Below are positions 5,453 through 13,048 of a stretch of DNA of 19,555 nt, in pieces. The notes below the pieces were generated by a model. It was not told the origin of the DNA and searched no databases. It saw only the letters and a program-made list of their open reading frames with translations. Position 1 is the stretch's first letter; each line of letters starts with the position of its first letter. A program made the position numbers and the translations under genes. This stretch comes from JBAYJM01 sp041665065 (GTDB lineage: Bacteria; Patescibacteriota; Patescibacteriia; 2-01-FULL-39-33), in NCBI GenBank assembly GCA_041665065.1, contig JBAYJM010000020.1, positions 1 to 19,555 on the forward strand, read 5' to 3'.

Positions 5453-7213
5453 ATGAAAAATTATACCAAAAAAACACTAGGTTACTTTTTATCGGCAATC
5501 AGCGAGCATAAGCTGATTACTTTTGTCATTGTTTTAAGCGTGATCGGGGCTTCGGTAATTGATGCCATCATACCGATTTATTTTAAAAACTTCTTTAATT
5601 ATTTGGTGCAAGATTCGGATAAAAACGTTATCTACGCATCCTTAATTACAACTATAATAATTATTGCGATTTTTAAAATAGTCCAATGGGCTCTTTGGAG
5701 GATAGCTTCTTTTTCATCAAATCATGCCCAATCAAAAGTCATAGCCGATCTGTCAAATCAATGTTTTGCTTATATGCATAAGCATTCATTTTCATTTTTT
5801 AGCAATAGCTTTGTCGGTTCTTTGGTCAAGAGAGTTAAGTGGTTTACCGGCGCTTACGAAACCATAGTTGATAATGCGATTTGGAATTTGTTGCCGATGG
5901 CTGTCACTATTATCTCGATTATAATTATTTTATTTAGAGTAAACATCTATTTATCGCTTGGCGTTTTAGCCTGGACAGTTGTTTTTTTAACTATAAATTG
6001 GTTTTTTACGAATTTTAAATTGAAGTATGATATAGAACGCAATGAAATTGAAACTAAGTCGACGGGACTTTTGGCTGATACTATTACCAATAACTCAAAT
6101 GTAAAATTATTTAATGGCTATAAAAGAGAGGTTGATGATTTTTCTAATGTTTCAAACGAGCTGAGAAAAATACGACGGTTTACCTGGAATTTGTCGGATG
6201 TTTTTGAGGGAGTGCAGGGATTGCTGATGACGGCTTTGGAAATTGGAATCTTTTTTGCCGCAATTTGGTTTTGGAAGCAGGGTAAACTAACGATTGGAGA
6301 TTTTGTTTTAATCCAGACTTTCCTTTTGGATATATTTATGAGAGTTTGGAATTTTGGCAAGATAATAAGAAATGTCTATGAAAAATTATCTGACGCCGAA
6401 GAAATGACTATAATGCTTGAAACGCCTCATGATATAAATGATATTCCAAATGCAAAAAATTTAATTATCAAAGAAGGCAAGATAGAATTTAAAAAAGTTG
6501 ATTTTAACTATAATGAAACCAGATCTATTCTTAAGGATTTCAATCTGACAATTGAGCCTCATCAGAGAGCGGCAATTATCGGGGCATCAGGCTCCGGCAA
6601 AACTACAATTGTAAAGTTGATATTTAGAATGCACGATTTGACTGCTGGAAAACTTTTGATTGACGGCCAGGATATTTCAAAAGTAACGCAAGAAAGCTTA
6701 TGGCAAAATATCAGCCTGGTTCCACAAGATCCAATTTTGTTTCATAGGACGCTTTTAGACAATATAAGATATGGCAAGCCCGATGCAAGCGATGACGAGG
6801 TAATTGAAGCCGCTAAGGCCGCGCATTGCCATGAATTTATAAGTGAGCAAACGGAGGGTTATAATACTTTTGTGGGAGAAAGAGGAATTAAATTGTCCGG
6901 TGGAGAGAGACAGAGAATTGCAATCGCCCGCGCAATTCTTCGAAATGCTCCCATATTGGTTTTGGATGAAGCAACATCAAGCTTGGATTCTGAATCAGAA
7001 CATCTTATTCAGGACGCTTTGGCCAAGTTAATGGAAAATAAAACCGTGATTGTTATTGCTCATCGGTTATCCACTATTCGTCAAATGGATAGAATTGTTG
7101 TCATTGAAAAAGGTAAAATTGTTGAAGATGGAGATCATAATAAATTATTGGAATTTAAAGAAGGTATTTATCATAAATTATGGCAATTCCAGGCAGGTGG
7201 TTTTATTAAGTAA
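5453..7213 (+). CDS. ABC exporter, fused membrane and ATPase domains (MsbA/MDR type)
   Basis: A 586-aa half-transporter. The first ~300 residues hold six membrane helices of a type I ABC exporter, beginning about residue 20. The ATPase domain has Walker A GASGSGKT (377-384), Q-loop VPQDP, signature LSGGERQR (481-488), Walker B ILVLDEA with Asp505-Glu506, and the switch His537 in IAHRLST. All catalytic residues are present, so it should be an active homodimeric exporter of lipids, peptides or drugs; the substrate is not visible. The start is placed at ATG 5453 because an earlier in-frame GTG at 5429 lies inside the -10 region of the promoter. The leader would be only about 8 nt. It is a single-gene unit ended by the terminator at 7234. 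Confidence 0.93.
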   Translation: MKNYTKKTLGYFLSAISEHKLITFVIVLSVIGASVIDAIIPIYFKNFFNYLVQDSDKNVIYASLITTIIIIAIFKIVQWALWRIASFSSNHAQSKVIADLSNQCFAYMHKHSFSFFSNSFVGSLVKRVKWFTGAYETIVDNAIWNLLPMAVTIISIIIILFRVNIYLSLGVLAWTVVFLTINWFFTNFKLKYDIERNEIETKSTGLLADTITNNSNVKLFNGYKREVDDFSNVSNELRKIRRFTWNLSDVFEGVQGLLMTALEIGIFFAAIWFWKQGKLTIGDFVLIQTFLLDIFMRVWNFGKIIRNVYEKLSDAEEMTIMLETPHDINDIPNAKNLIIKEGKIEFKKVDFNYNETRSILKDFNLTIEPHQRAAIIGASGSGKTTIVKLIFRMHDLTAGKLLIDGQDISKVTQESLWQNISLVPQDPILFHRTLLDNIRYGKPDASDDEVIEAAKAAHCHEFISEQTEGYNTFVGERGIKLSGGERQRIAIARAILRNAPILVLDEATSSLDSESEHLIQDALAKLMENKTVIVIAHRLSTIRQMDRIVVIEKGKIVEDGDHNKLLEFKEGIYHKLWQFQAGGFIK

Positions 7214-7233
7214 AAATTATAAAATAAATTTAC

Positions 7234-7263
7234 AGAGCTCTGAAAGGGGCTCTTTAATTTTGG
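7234..7263 (+). terminator. Intrinsic terminator after the ABC exporter
   Basis: A 7-bp stem AGAGCTC/GGGCTCT (one T-G wobble), 6-nt loop, followed by a T-rich tract. The rest of 7264-7366 holds no gene I can support. Confidence 0.7.
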
Positions 7264-7366
7264 CTGTTTTTTCTCAAATTGAGTCACAAAAAACTGTTTT
7301 AACCGTTTAATATTTATGCGGATATGATTTGTCCGTGATGCGATAAAAATAAATAATACATGTAAT

Positions 7367-7537
7367 ATGACTACAAAAAGAGGATTGGCTTCTGCAGATA
7401 TGGCTACCAGAGAGCGAGTTGCCAGTGAGGGTGGCAAGGCCTCACAACGCAGTGGTCGAGCTCATAGATTAACCCTTGAAGAAAGAAGAAAAGGTGGCCA
7501 AGCCTCCCATGGAGGAGGAAGAAGACCTGAAATGTAA
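7367..7537 (+). CDS. KGG-repeat (GsiB/Con-10-like) stress protein
   Basis: A 56-aa hydrophilic, glycine- and arginine-rich protein. It has two or three copies of the short module typical of the stress-induced KGG family: SEGGKASQRSGRA (about residues 20-32), a linker LTLEERR, and RKGGQASHGGGRR (41-53). Members such as GsiB of Bacillus and Con-10 of fungi are small, disordered, desiccation- or general-stress-induced proteins; the molecular role is not settled. It lies alone between two terminators. No convincing SD is present. Codon use is slightly richer in GC than the neighbours, consistent with its Gly/Arg/Ala content. Confidence 0.82.
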   Translation: MTTKRGLASADMATRERVASEGGKASQRSGRAHRLTLEERRKGGQASHGGGRRPEM

Positions 7538-7569
7538 AAAAAGCCGCTCCGAACCGGAGCGGCTTTTTT
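7537..7569 (+). terminator. Strong intrinsic terminator after the KGG protein
   Basis: A perfect GCCGCTCCG/CGGAGCGGC stem with loop AAC, extended by A6/T6. It begins at the last base of the stop codon and is the strongest terminator in the window. Confidence 0.93.
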
Positions 7570-7659
7570 AAATCATATCTTAATGTTTTTTATTTATGAT
7601 TTATGGTTCTAAAACCGATAGATAGAGGGATTTATAAACCATCCAATAAATTAATACTT

Positions 7660-7827
7660 ATGAAAACCTTAATATATGCCACCTTTTTTGCAATGTTGAT
7701 AATTATGTCTTTTTTAACATGGTGGTCTATCGTGATGTTTAGCTTTATAAATACCAATTTAATTAGTGAAAATACGTCATTAATTGACAAAATTCAAATC
7801 GCTCAGATTTATAGTGCAAAAAAATAA
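7660..7827 (+). CDS. 55-aa single-pass membrane microprotein
   Basis: The start is taken as ATG 7660 (MKTLIYATFF), giving a classic positively charged N-terminus and one long hydrophobic helix (about residues 4-30, with MSFLTWWSIVMF), followed by a polar tail (ENTSLIDKIQIAQIYSAKK). An upstream in-frame ATG at 7603 would add 19 residues of unlikely N-terminal sequence (VLKPIDRGIYKP...). No family is recognised. It precedes the D,D-carboxypeptidase gene by 62 nt, but that gene has its own promoter. It may be a membrane-anchored regulator or accessory subunit; this is a guess. Confidence 0.55.
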   Translation: MKTLIYATFFAMLIIMSFLTWWSIVMFSFINTNLISENTSLIDKIQIAQIYSAKK

Positions 7828-7833
7828 TTTTTC

Positions 7834-7862
7834 TTGGATTGATTGGTGATATTTGTTATAAT
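7834..7862 (+). promoter_or_regulatory. Promoter of the D,D-carboxypeptidase gene
   Basis: TTGGAT (7834-7839), a 17-nt spacer and TATAAT (7857-7862) with TG in the extended position (TGTTATAAT). The leader to ATG 7890 is about 21 nt. Confidence 0.7.
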
Positions 7863-7889
7863 GTTGATATTAATTTATAGGGATTTTCT

Positions 7890-9173
7890 ATGTTTAGAAA
7901 GATTATTTTTAGTCTTGCAATTTTTGCGTTAATTGTGCCATCATTTTCCCTGGCCGCTACCAAAACAAGCGTTAAAGTTGCCAAGCCAGCGGTAACAGCC
8001 ACAAAACCCAAGCCAGTTGACCCAAAGACTTATTTGGGAAGATTTATGTTGGAAACAGATAGCTATAATAAATTGTGGTATGGAGAAAAGTCTACGGGCA
8101 AAAGATATTTTATTAAAGACGGGGAAGATTTAAAATGGCTGATAACAAAATTTGGCAAAGTTATTTCAGATAAGGAATTGAATGCTATTCCTAAAAATTC
8201 AGCCCAGGTAAGGGGCAAAGCTCTTAGCAAATATTCCGGTCAGCTTGTTTATGCGTCTACCAGTAAGGATGTTGTTTGGTATGTTAATCCGGGAGATAAA
8301 ATTAAATACAGGGTTGAGTCATTTTCTGATTTTTATAAGGTAATAAAAGTTATAGGGCTGAAAATCAGCGATGTAAATTTGAAAAAGTTACCAATGAACT
8401 TAGAGCAATTAACTTATGATCCGACTTTTTCGTCGGTCGCTTATGCGGGAACGGATAGTGACAAATGTTTCGATTCCAGTTATGGCGACACGGTTTTGCC
8501 TCTGGCCTCAATGACAAAATTAATGACGGCATTGGTTTTAGAGGATTTGCCAAATATTGATTGGAACGCAAAAATTACCATTACCAGAGAAGAAATAAAA
8601 TATCCAGGTACGCTAGCTCAGGAGGGCACGACCAGCGAAGTCCCGCTTAGGATTGGAGATGTTGTTAATATGTATGATCTCTGGGTGGCGATGCTCACGG
8701 CCTCTTCAAATCAATCGGCTGTAATCCTGGCGGACAATTCCGGCTTAAGCAGGGCGGAATTTGTTGTTGCTATGAACAAAAAGGCCAAGGACTTGGGACT
8801 TTCCAAAACAAAATTTTATGAAATGACCGGATTGGATCCTAATAATATCAGTACGCCCAAGGAGTTTGCTGTTATTGCGCGAGAAGCGTTTAAGAATCCT
8901 AGAATCAGTGAGTCTACGCAAGTATCGGATTATGTCTTTGAAGCAATTGGCGAAGATGGATCTGTTAGAAATGTAAACGTAAAAAACAGGAATTACAGCT
9001 TACTGGCAATGGGCGCTGATGCTTCCAAAACCGGGTTTCTAATTGAGGCGCAAAGAAACGTTGTCATTAAGAAAAATGGAAATATTATAGTTGTCATGCA
9101 CGCTTTAAGTACAGCGCAAAGAAATCAAATTTTAAACAAGTTGATGAGTAAAAATCAGCTTTCCTACAAATAA
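7890..9173 (+). CDS. Secreted D-alanyl-D-alanine carboxypeptidase (S11/PBP5-like) with N-terminal repeat domain
   Basis: A 427-aa protein that would trim the terminal D-Ala from peptidoglycan stem peptides outside the membrane. Residues 1-22 form a signal peptide (KIIFSLAIFALIVPSFSLA). The S11 catalytic motifs are present: SMTK (207-210, nucleophile Ser207), SSN (272-274, the SxN motif) and KTG (380-382). Unusually, about 160 residues precede the catalytic domain. They contain two copies of a ~60-residue module, about 50-105 and 116-172, sharing a G-[RQ]-[FL] start, a WY core, then ISD-x-x-L-x-x-[IL]-P. In most S11 enzymes the nucleophile is near residue 40-60, so this is an extra domain, perhaps for cell-wall or glycan binding. 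The PBP5-type C-terminal membrane anchor is not visible. A good promoter precedes it; SD is weak (GGGA). Confidence 0.92.
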   Translation: MFRKIIFSLAIFALIVPSFSLAATKTSVKVAKPAVTATKPKPVDPKTYLGRFMLETDSYNKLWYGEKSTGKRYFIKDGEDLKWLITKFGKVISDKELNAIPKNSAQVRGKALSKYSGQLVYASTSKDVVWYVNPGDKIKYRVESFSDFYKVIKVIGLKISDVNLKKLPMNLEQLTYDPTFSSVAYAGTDSDKCFDSSYGDTVLPLASMTKLMTALVLEDLPNIDWNAKITITREEIKYPGTLAQEGTTSEVPLRIGDVVNMYDLWVAMLTASSNQSAVILADNSGLSRAEFVVAMNKKAKDLGLSKTKFYEMTGLDPNNISTPKEFAVIAREAFKNPRISESTQVSDYVFEAIGEDGSVRNVNVKNRNYSLLAMGADASKTGFLIEAQRNVVIKKNGNIIVVMHALSTAQRNQILNKLMSKNQLSYK

Positions 9174-9208
9174 ATTCTCAATTTAAATTATAAATAATAA
9201 TAAATGTA

Positions 9209-9562
9209 ATGGATAAATTACAAGAGGCTTTTAATCGTATACAAGAAATCAAAAAAGAACAGAAAAGAATTAAGAGCGCATATAGAGATGCGCTTTCAAC
9301 ATCTCCAAGTTATAAGCAAATCACTGATGAGCTTAAAGAGTTAAAGGAAAAGAAAAGAAAAATTGAAGAGGGTATTAAAATTGATTTTTCCTCAGAATTT
9401 ACCAAGCTTGATGATATGAAAATTGATTTGGAAAGTGAATATGAATTGCTTAGCGATATAGCCTTGAATCAGTTGATGAAGGGGGAGACAGTGAAAGTTA
9501 CTGATCAGTATGAGAATAATTATGAGCCGGTGTTTAGGGTTAATTTTAAAAAAGCTAGTTAA
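9209..9562 (+). CDS. Coiled-coil protein, unknown function
   Basis: A 117-aa cytosolic, Lys/Glu-rich protein. Residues 1-55 form a long charged coiled coil (KELKEKKRKIEE segment), a second helix spans about 58-90, and a short beta-like tail (VTDQYENNYEPVFRVNFKK) closes it. I do not recognise the family, but the helix-hairpin plus short tail shape recurs in CPR hypothetical proteins. No SD is evident; it follows the carboxypeptidase gene by 35 nt and could be co-transcribed. A perfect hairpin lies just downstream at 9580-9608. Confidence 0.75.
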   Translation: MDKLQEAFNRIQEIKKEQKRIKSAYRDALSTSPSYKQITDELKELKEKKRKIEEGIKIDFSSEFTKLDDMKIDLESEYELLSDIALNQLMKGETVKVTDQYENNYEPVFRVNFKKAS

Positions 9563-9579
9563 AATATAACTTGTTCTTA

Positions 9580-9608
9580 CTTTTTTCTTTTCTAGGAAAA
9601 GAAAAAAG
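9580..9608. repeat. Perfect 13-bp inverted repeat, AT-rich hairpin
   Basis: CTTTTTTCTTTTC and GAAAAGAAAAAAG pair perfectly around a TAG loop. It is purine/pyrimidine-asymmetric. On the plus strand no T-run follows, so it is not an ordinary terminator; it could stabilise the upstream transcript's 3' end. Confidence 0.8.
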
Positions 9609-9635
9609 CTAACAAAAAAGAAAAGTCGTTCGCTG

Positions 9636-9753
9636 TTTAAAAATTTAGGCCAATTTTATCCTTCGTTCGCTAAATCACCGTTCGCTACGCTCACTTTTGT
9701 GATTTGCCTGGCGGCCGCTCACTCTCGGATAAAATTAACACTAAATTTTTAAA
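9636..9753. repeat. 118-bp imperfect palindrome with nested hairpin and repeated CGTTCGCT octamer
   Basis: Outer arms at 9636-9661 and 9727-9753 match over 23 bp (13 bp, a 3/4-nt internal loop, 10 bp). Inside, AAATCAC (9672-9678) pairs with GTGATTT (9699-9705). The octamer CGTTCGCT occurs three times, at 9627, 9664 and 9679. No ORF is supported between 9563 and 9786, so this stretch is mostly structural. It resembles REP- or MITE-like intergenic elements. Confidence 0.8.
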
Positions 9754-9786
9754 GGCTCACTGGGGGACGGGGAAGGGAATAAAACG

Positions 9787-10443
9787 ATGAAGAAGAAAAT
9801 ATTTTTTATTTTTGTTATTGTTGTGGCAATAGTTGTTGCCTCTGCTTTGGTTATGAATCAGAGTATTGTTAATTGCGGGCAGAAAAATATTATTTCAAAT
9901 ATAAATAATTTGCCTCATGCTGAGGCGGTTATGATACTTGGCGCTCGTGTTTATGGTAGTTATGCTATGAGTGATATTTTAAGAGATCGCGCTGATACGG
10001 CTATAAAAATTTATCAAAGCGGTAAAGCGGATAAGATTTTAGTTTCGGGTGATCACGGTCAGGATGAGTATGATGAGGTTAACACTGTTAAAAATTATTT
10101 GCTGGAGCAAAATATTAGTTCTGATGATATTTTTTTGGATCATGCCGGCTTTAATACTTATGACAGCATGTATCGCGCAAAAGCAATTTTTAATGTAAAT
10201 TCATTAATAATTTCTACTCAGAATTTTCATCTGCCCAGAGCCGTTTGTTTGGCCAAGGGAATGAAGATTGATGCTCATGGAATCAGTGCTGACTTAAGGC
10301 ATTATAAAAAAGAAAATTTAAATCAAGGCAGGGAGTTTCTCGCAAGGATTAAAGCTTTTGTATTTTTAATATTCAAGCCCAAACCTAAATTTTTAGGTGA
10401 TGATATTTCTATTCGTGGTGATGGGCAAAGGAGTTGGGATTAA
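9787..10443 (+). CDS. SanA/YdcF-like (DUF218) membrane-anchored protein
   Basis: A 218-aa protein with an N-terminal signal anchor (residues 5-24), placing the domain outside the membrane. The DUF218/SanA core is clear: a first strand AVMILGARV (about 47-55), the helix RADTAIKIYQSGKADKILVSGD (about 67-88), a region with NTVKNYLLEQNI, LDHAGFNTYDSMYRAK (about 117-132) and LIISTQNFHLPRAVCLAKGM (about 140-159) with the conserved Gln-x-Phe-His. In enteric bacteria SanA, YdcF and ElyC affect envelope integrity and polyprenyl-linked glycan metabolism; the chemical reaction is not settled. An SD-like GAAGGGA sits 10 nt upstream, which is unusual for the host genes here. The gene follows the palindromic element. 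Confidence 0.87.
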   Translation: MKKKIFFIFVIVVAIVVASALVMNQSIVNCGQKNIISNINNLPHAEAVMILGARVYGSYAMSDILRDRADTAIKIYQSGKADKILVSGDHGQDEYDEVNTVKNYLLEQNISSDDIFLDHAGFNTYDSMYRAKAIFNVNSLIISTQNFHLPRAVCLAKGMKIDAHGISADLRHYKKENLNQGREFLARIKAFVFLIFKPKPKFLGDDISIRGDGQRSWD

Positions 10444-10451
10444 TTTTTAGA

Positions 10452-10492
10452 AAAAAAATTGCCCCGCTCAAGTTTGCTGTCCTTGAGGGGGC
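10452..10492 (-). terminator. Intrinsic terminator of the LysM cassette gene
   Basis: On the minus strand GCCCC and TCAAG pair with CTTGA and GGGGC (one bulge), followed by AA and T8. A second perfect hairpin (AGCTCA/TGAGCT, 10496-10511) lies between it and the LysM stop codon. Confidence 0.85.
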
Positions 10493-10513
10493 GAAAGCTC
10501 ATTCGTGAGCTAG

Positions 10514-10927
10514 TTATTCTGTCTCGATCCAGTACCGAAGCTCCGGGTATTGACGATTGAGGTCCTTGCACTGGATGACCAATGTTTCATAACTTCCTTC
10601 CATCCAGTCACCATGGCTGGAGAAGTTCGTAACATTGGACTGCCAGGCAATCCGCGATTTCTCCACTGGTCTCCCGTTGCAGAAGTAGATCTTCTGTCCC
10701 GGTGTGATCTTGTTTGGATCGGTGATGCTGTTGAGTCGGGCGATCGCTTCGTATGAGGGCTTGGTTCCGTCGTTGAGGTGTCGGAAGCAGATCTCCGACA
10801 GTGTGTCGCCGCTTTTGACGACGTACGTGTTTTGATCCGGGCCTCTTTCAACAATCCCGATATCGCCGTACGCCGACATCCCGGCAAGCATTACAAAACC
10901 CAATAAAAGGAACGCGTGCTTTCTCAA
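10514..10927 (-). CDS. Secreted LysM-domain protein in GC-rich cassette C
   Basis: I place the start at TTG 10927 because an SD (GGGAG) sits 7 nt upstream and the resulting 137-aa protein begins with a proper signal peptide (RKHAFLLLGFVMLAGMSAYG). The frame could extend 29 codons further up, but that would run into the -10 region. The LysM domain spans about residues 34-83 (TYVVKSGDTLSEIC ... NKITPGQKIYF), a peptidoglycan or chitin GlcNAc-binding fold, followed by a ~50-residue C-terminal part (SRIAWQSNVTNFSSHGDW ... RYWIETE) of unknown fold. It would act at the cell wall or be released. The gene is markedly GC-rich and is a self-contained unit with its own promoter and terminator, opposite in direction to both neighbours. 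Its LysM call is secure, the start is inferred. Confidence 0.85.
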   Translation of the reverse strand: MRKHAFLLLGFVMLAGMSAYGDIGIVERGPDQNTYVVKSGDTLSEICFRHLNDGTKPSYEAIARLNSITDPNKITPGQKIYFCNGRPVEKSRIAWQSNVTNFSSHGDWMEGSYETLVIQCKDLNRQYPELRYWIETE

Positions 10928-10993
10928 CTCATTTCTCCCGTTGTGGCCGATTATTTTGACCCTTACCCCAACCACTACAAATACTGAAATATA

Positions 10994-11022
10994 ATTATAG
11001 CACACTTTAGCCAAAAAGTCAA
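10994..11022 (-). promoter_or_regulatory. Near-consensus promoter of the LysM cassette
   Basis: On the minus strand TTGACT (11017-11022), an exact 17-nt spacer and TATAAT (10994-10999), with TG in the extended position. The leader is about 60 nt. It is divergent from the typA promoter 36 nt away. Confidence 0.85.
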
Positions 11023-11058
11023 TAGCACACCTAAATATCCAAATAAAATGGCCATAAT

Positions 11059-11087
11059 TTGACTTTTCTAATAAAATATAGTAGAAT
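11059..11087 (+). promoter_or_regulatory. Promoter of typA
   Basis: TTGACT (11059-11064), a 17-nt spacer and TAGAAT (11082-11087). The predicted start is near 11094, a few nt before the leader hairpin. Confidence 0.7.
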
Positions 11088-11098
11088 CAATACATAAT

Positions 11099-11120
11099 TT
11101 GGCTAAAGAGCCAATTTTTT
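11099..11120 (+). promoter_or_regulatory. Leader hairpin with T-run before typA
   Basis: TTGGCT-AAAG-AGCCAA, a perfect 6-bp stem followed by T6, starts only a few nt after the predicted transcription start and ends 7 nt before the ATG. It has the shape of an intrinsic terminator, although it is too close to the start to be a normal one. It may stabilise the 5' end or affect translation. Confidence 0.5.
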
Positions 11121-11127
11121 ATCTTAA

Positions 11128-12921
11128 ATGATTATGGAAATTCGAAACATTGCAATTATTGCTCACGTTGACCACGGAAAAACTGCCTTAACTGACGCCT
11201 TGCTTAAGCAAACTGGCATGGTTACTGAAGATTTTAGTATGGATACAAACGCCCTCGAAAAAGAGCGTGGCATTACTATTTATTCAAAAAATGGTTCAAT
11301 TTTTTATAAAAACACCAAAATCAACATTGTAGATACTCCTGGACACGCCGATTTCGGTTCTGAAGTGGAACGTGTTTTAAGGTCTATTGATGCAGTAATT
11401 TTAGTTGTTGATGCGCAAGAAGGCCCTATGCCTCAAACCAGATTTGTTTTGAAAAAATCTTTGGAATTAGGATTAAAGGCAATTGTTGTAATTAATAAAA
11501 TCGATAAACCGGCACAAAGATGTGAAATCGTCCAAGAGGAAGTTTACGAATTATTTTTAGACTTAGGCGCAAATGATGAGCAGTTGGATTTTCCAGTTGT
11601 TTATGCAATTGCCAGGGATGGAATTGCAAAAGTAAATCTTGATGATCATTCAACTGATTTAACTCCGCTTTTGGAAATGATCATAGCTAAAGTTGAGCCT
11701 GCTGATGCAGATGCAACACTGCCACTCAGGATGCAACCATTTAATTTGGCCTATGATGATTTTCTCGGTCGTTTAGCTATTGGCAGAATTTACGAAGGCA
11801 CAATCAAGGTTGGTCAGACAGTTATTGTCAAACAGCCGACTGGCGAAATTAGGAATGGCAAAATTACAAAATTATTCAGTTTCAAAGGATTAGCTCGAGA
11901 AGAAGTTGCAGAAGCAACTGCTGGTGATATCGTGATGGTAGCTGGTCTGCCAGACATTTTCATCGGTGAAACAATTTGCGTTTCAGACAGCCAAGAGGCA
12001 TTGCCGGCAATTTCCATTGATGAGCCTACGATCTGTCTTAACTTTTTAGTAAACAATTCACCTTTTGGCGGTAAAGAAGGCAAGTTGGTAACAAGCAAGC
12101 AAATTAAAGAAAGACTGCAGAAAGAATTGGAAGTCAACGTTGGTTTAAAAATTGATTTTGACTCATCGGAATATTTTAAAGTCTATGGCAGAGGCGAACT
12201 TCACATTGCAATTTTAATTGAAAATATGAGACGTGAAGGTTTTGAACTTCAAGTTTCCCAGCCTCAGGTAATTATAAAAGAAGAAGAAGGCAAAAAATTA
12301 GAGCCGTTTGAAGAAGTTACTATTGATGTTCCAACATTATTTTCCGGCGCTGTTATTGAAAAAATGGCAAAGCGCAAAGGCACAATCGTAAAGATGGATC
12401 AAGAGGGCGATCAATCAAGAATAATTTTTGAAATTCCAACTCGAGGCTTGCTTGGTTATCGAGGTGAATTTACAATTGATACCAGAGGTGAAGGAATATT
12501 ATGTACCAGAGTTATCGGCTTTAAGCCTTATGTCGGACAGATAGAGAAAAAAGACGTCGGATCTATGATCTCAATGGCTGTTGGCAAAACTGCCGCTTAT
12601 TCTCTTGATAATTTGCAAACTAGAGGAACGCTTTATATTGGAGCAAACATAGAAGTCTATGAAGGCATGGTAATTGGAAATGTTGCTAAGGGCAACGATT
12701 TAACTGTTAATGCAATTAAAGGAAAAAATTTAACTAACATGAGAGCCTCGGGTTCTGATGATAGCATAAGATTAACGCCTCCATGGGAATTAAGTTTGGA
12801 GAGAGGATTGGAAATAATGGCAGAAGATGAATTTTTAGAAATCACCCCAAAGAGTATCCGTTTAAGAAAACAGAGTTTGTCCGAAGTGGACAGAATTAGG
12901 GCGTCAAGGAAATCAAATTAA
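11128..12921 (+). CDS. typA: Translational GTPase TypA/BipA
   Basis: A 597-aa EF-G-like GTPase, close to the usual 600-615 aa. The G domain motifs are intact: AHVDHGKT (12-19), switch I ERGIT (46-50), DTPGH (69-73) and NKID (123-126). Domain II, the EF-G domain III/V-like parts and the TypA-specific C-terminal domain follow (for example GRGELHIAI in the middle, TRGLLGYRGEFT and the LTNMRASGSDD loop that contacts the ribosomal A site). TypA binds the 70S ribosome and supports 50S assembly and growth under stress or cold. Two ATGs lie two codons apart (11128 and 11134), and either could be used. No SD is seen; the leader has a hairpin. It has its own promoter. HU follows 127 nt downstream with a separate promoter-like site. 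Confidence 0.97.
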   Translation: MIMEIRNIAIIAHVDHGKTALTDALLKQTGMVTEDFSMDTNALEKERGITIYSKNGSIFYKNTKINIVDTPGHADFGSEVERVLRSIDAVILVVDAQEGPMPQTRFVLKKSLELGLKAIVVINKIDKPAQRCEIVQEEVYELFLDLGANDEQLDFPVVYAIARDGIAKVNLDDHSTDLTPLLEMIIAKVEPADADATLPLRMQPFNLAYDDFLGRLAIGRIYEGTIKVGQTVIVKQPTGEIRNGKITKLFSFKGLAREEVAEATAGDIVMVAGLPDIFIGETICVSDSQEALPAISIDEPTICLNFLVNNSPFGGKEGKLVTSKQIKERLQKELEVNVGLKIDFDSSEYFKVYGRGELHIAILIENMRREGFELQVSQPQVIIKEEEGKKLEPFEEVTIDVPTLFSGAVIEKMAKRKGTIVKMDQEGDQSRIIFEIPTRGLLGYRGEFTIDTRGEGILCTRVIGFKPYVGQIEKKDVGSMISMAVGKTAAYSLDNLQTRGTLYIGANIEVYEGMVIGNVAKGNDLTVNAIKGKNLTNMRASGSDDSIRLTPPWELSLERGLEIMAEDEFLEITPKSIRLRKQSLSEVDRIRASRKSN

Positions 12922-12959
12922 GATTTTAATAAAATATAGCAATTTCTTGGTTTTTTTTA

Positions 12960-12965
12960 TATAAT
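12960..12965 (+). promoter_or_regulatory. Probable -10 element of the HU gene
   Basis: TATAAT is embedded in a T-rich stretch with no good -35. The leader (about 12972-13048) can form either TTTGCC/GGCAAA (12977 with 13013) or GCCG/CGGC (12980 with 13019), pairings that exclude one another; regulation through this is speculative. Confidence 0.4.
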
Positions 12966-13048
12966 TAATACATAAATTTGCCGGCTGTGGAAAACTCTAA
13001 ATTTCATGGTAGGGCAAACGGCTCAAAAATTAATAAATAAAAAGAATT

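Noticed and set aside
9563..9786. CRISPR array
   Set aside because: The repeated unit is only 8 bp with uneven spacing (37 and 15 bp), and the region is dominated by inverted rather than direct repeats. No cas genes are present.
10510..10887. 125-codon minus-strand ORF overlapping the LysM gene
   Set aside because: It is a frame shadow; the LysM frame carries a clear domain, a signal peptide and an SD.
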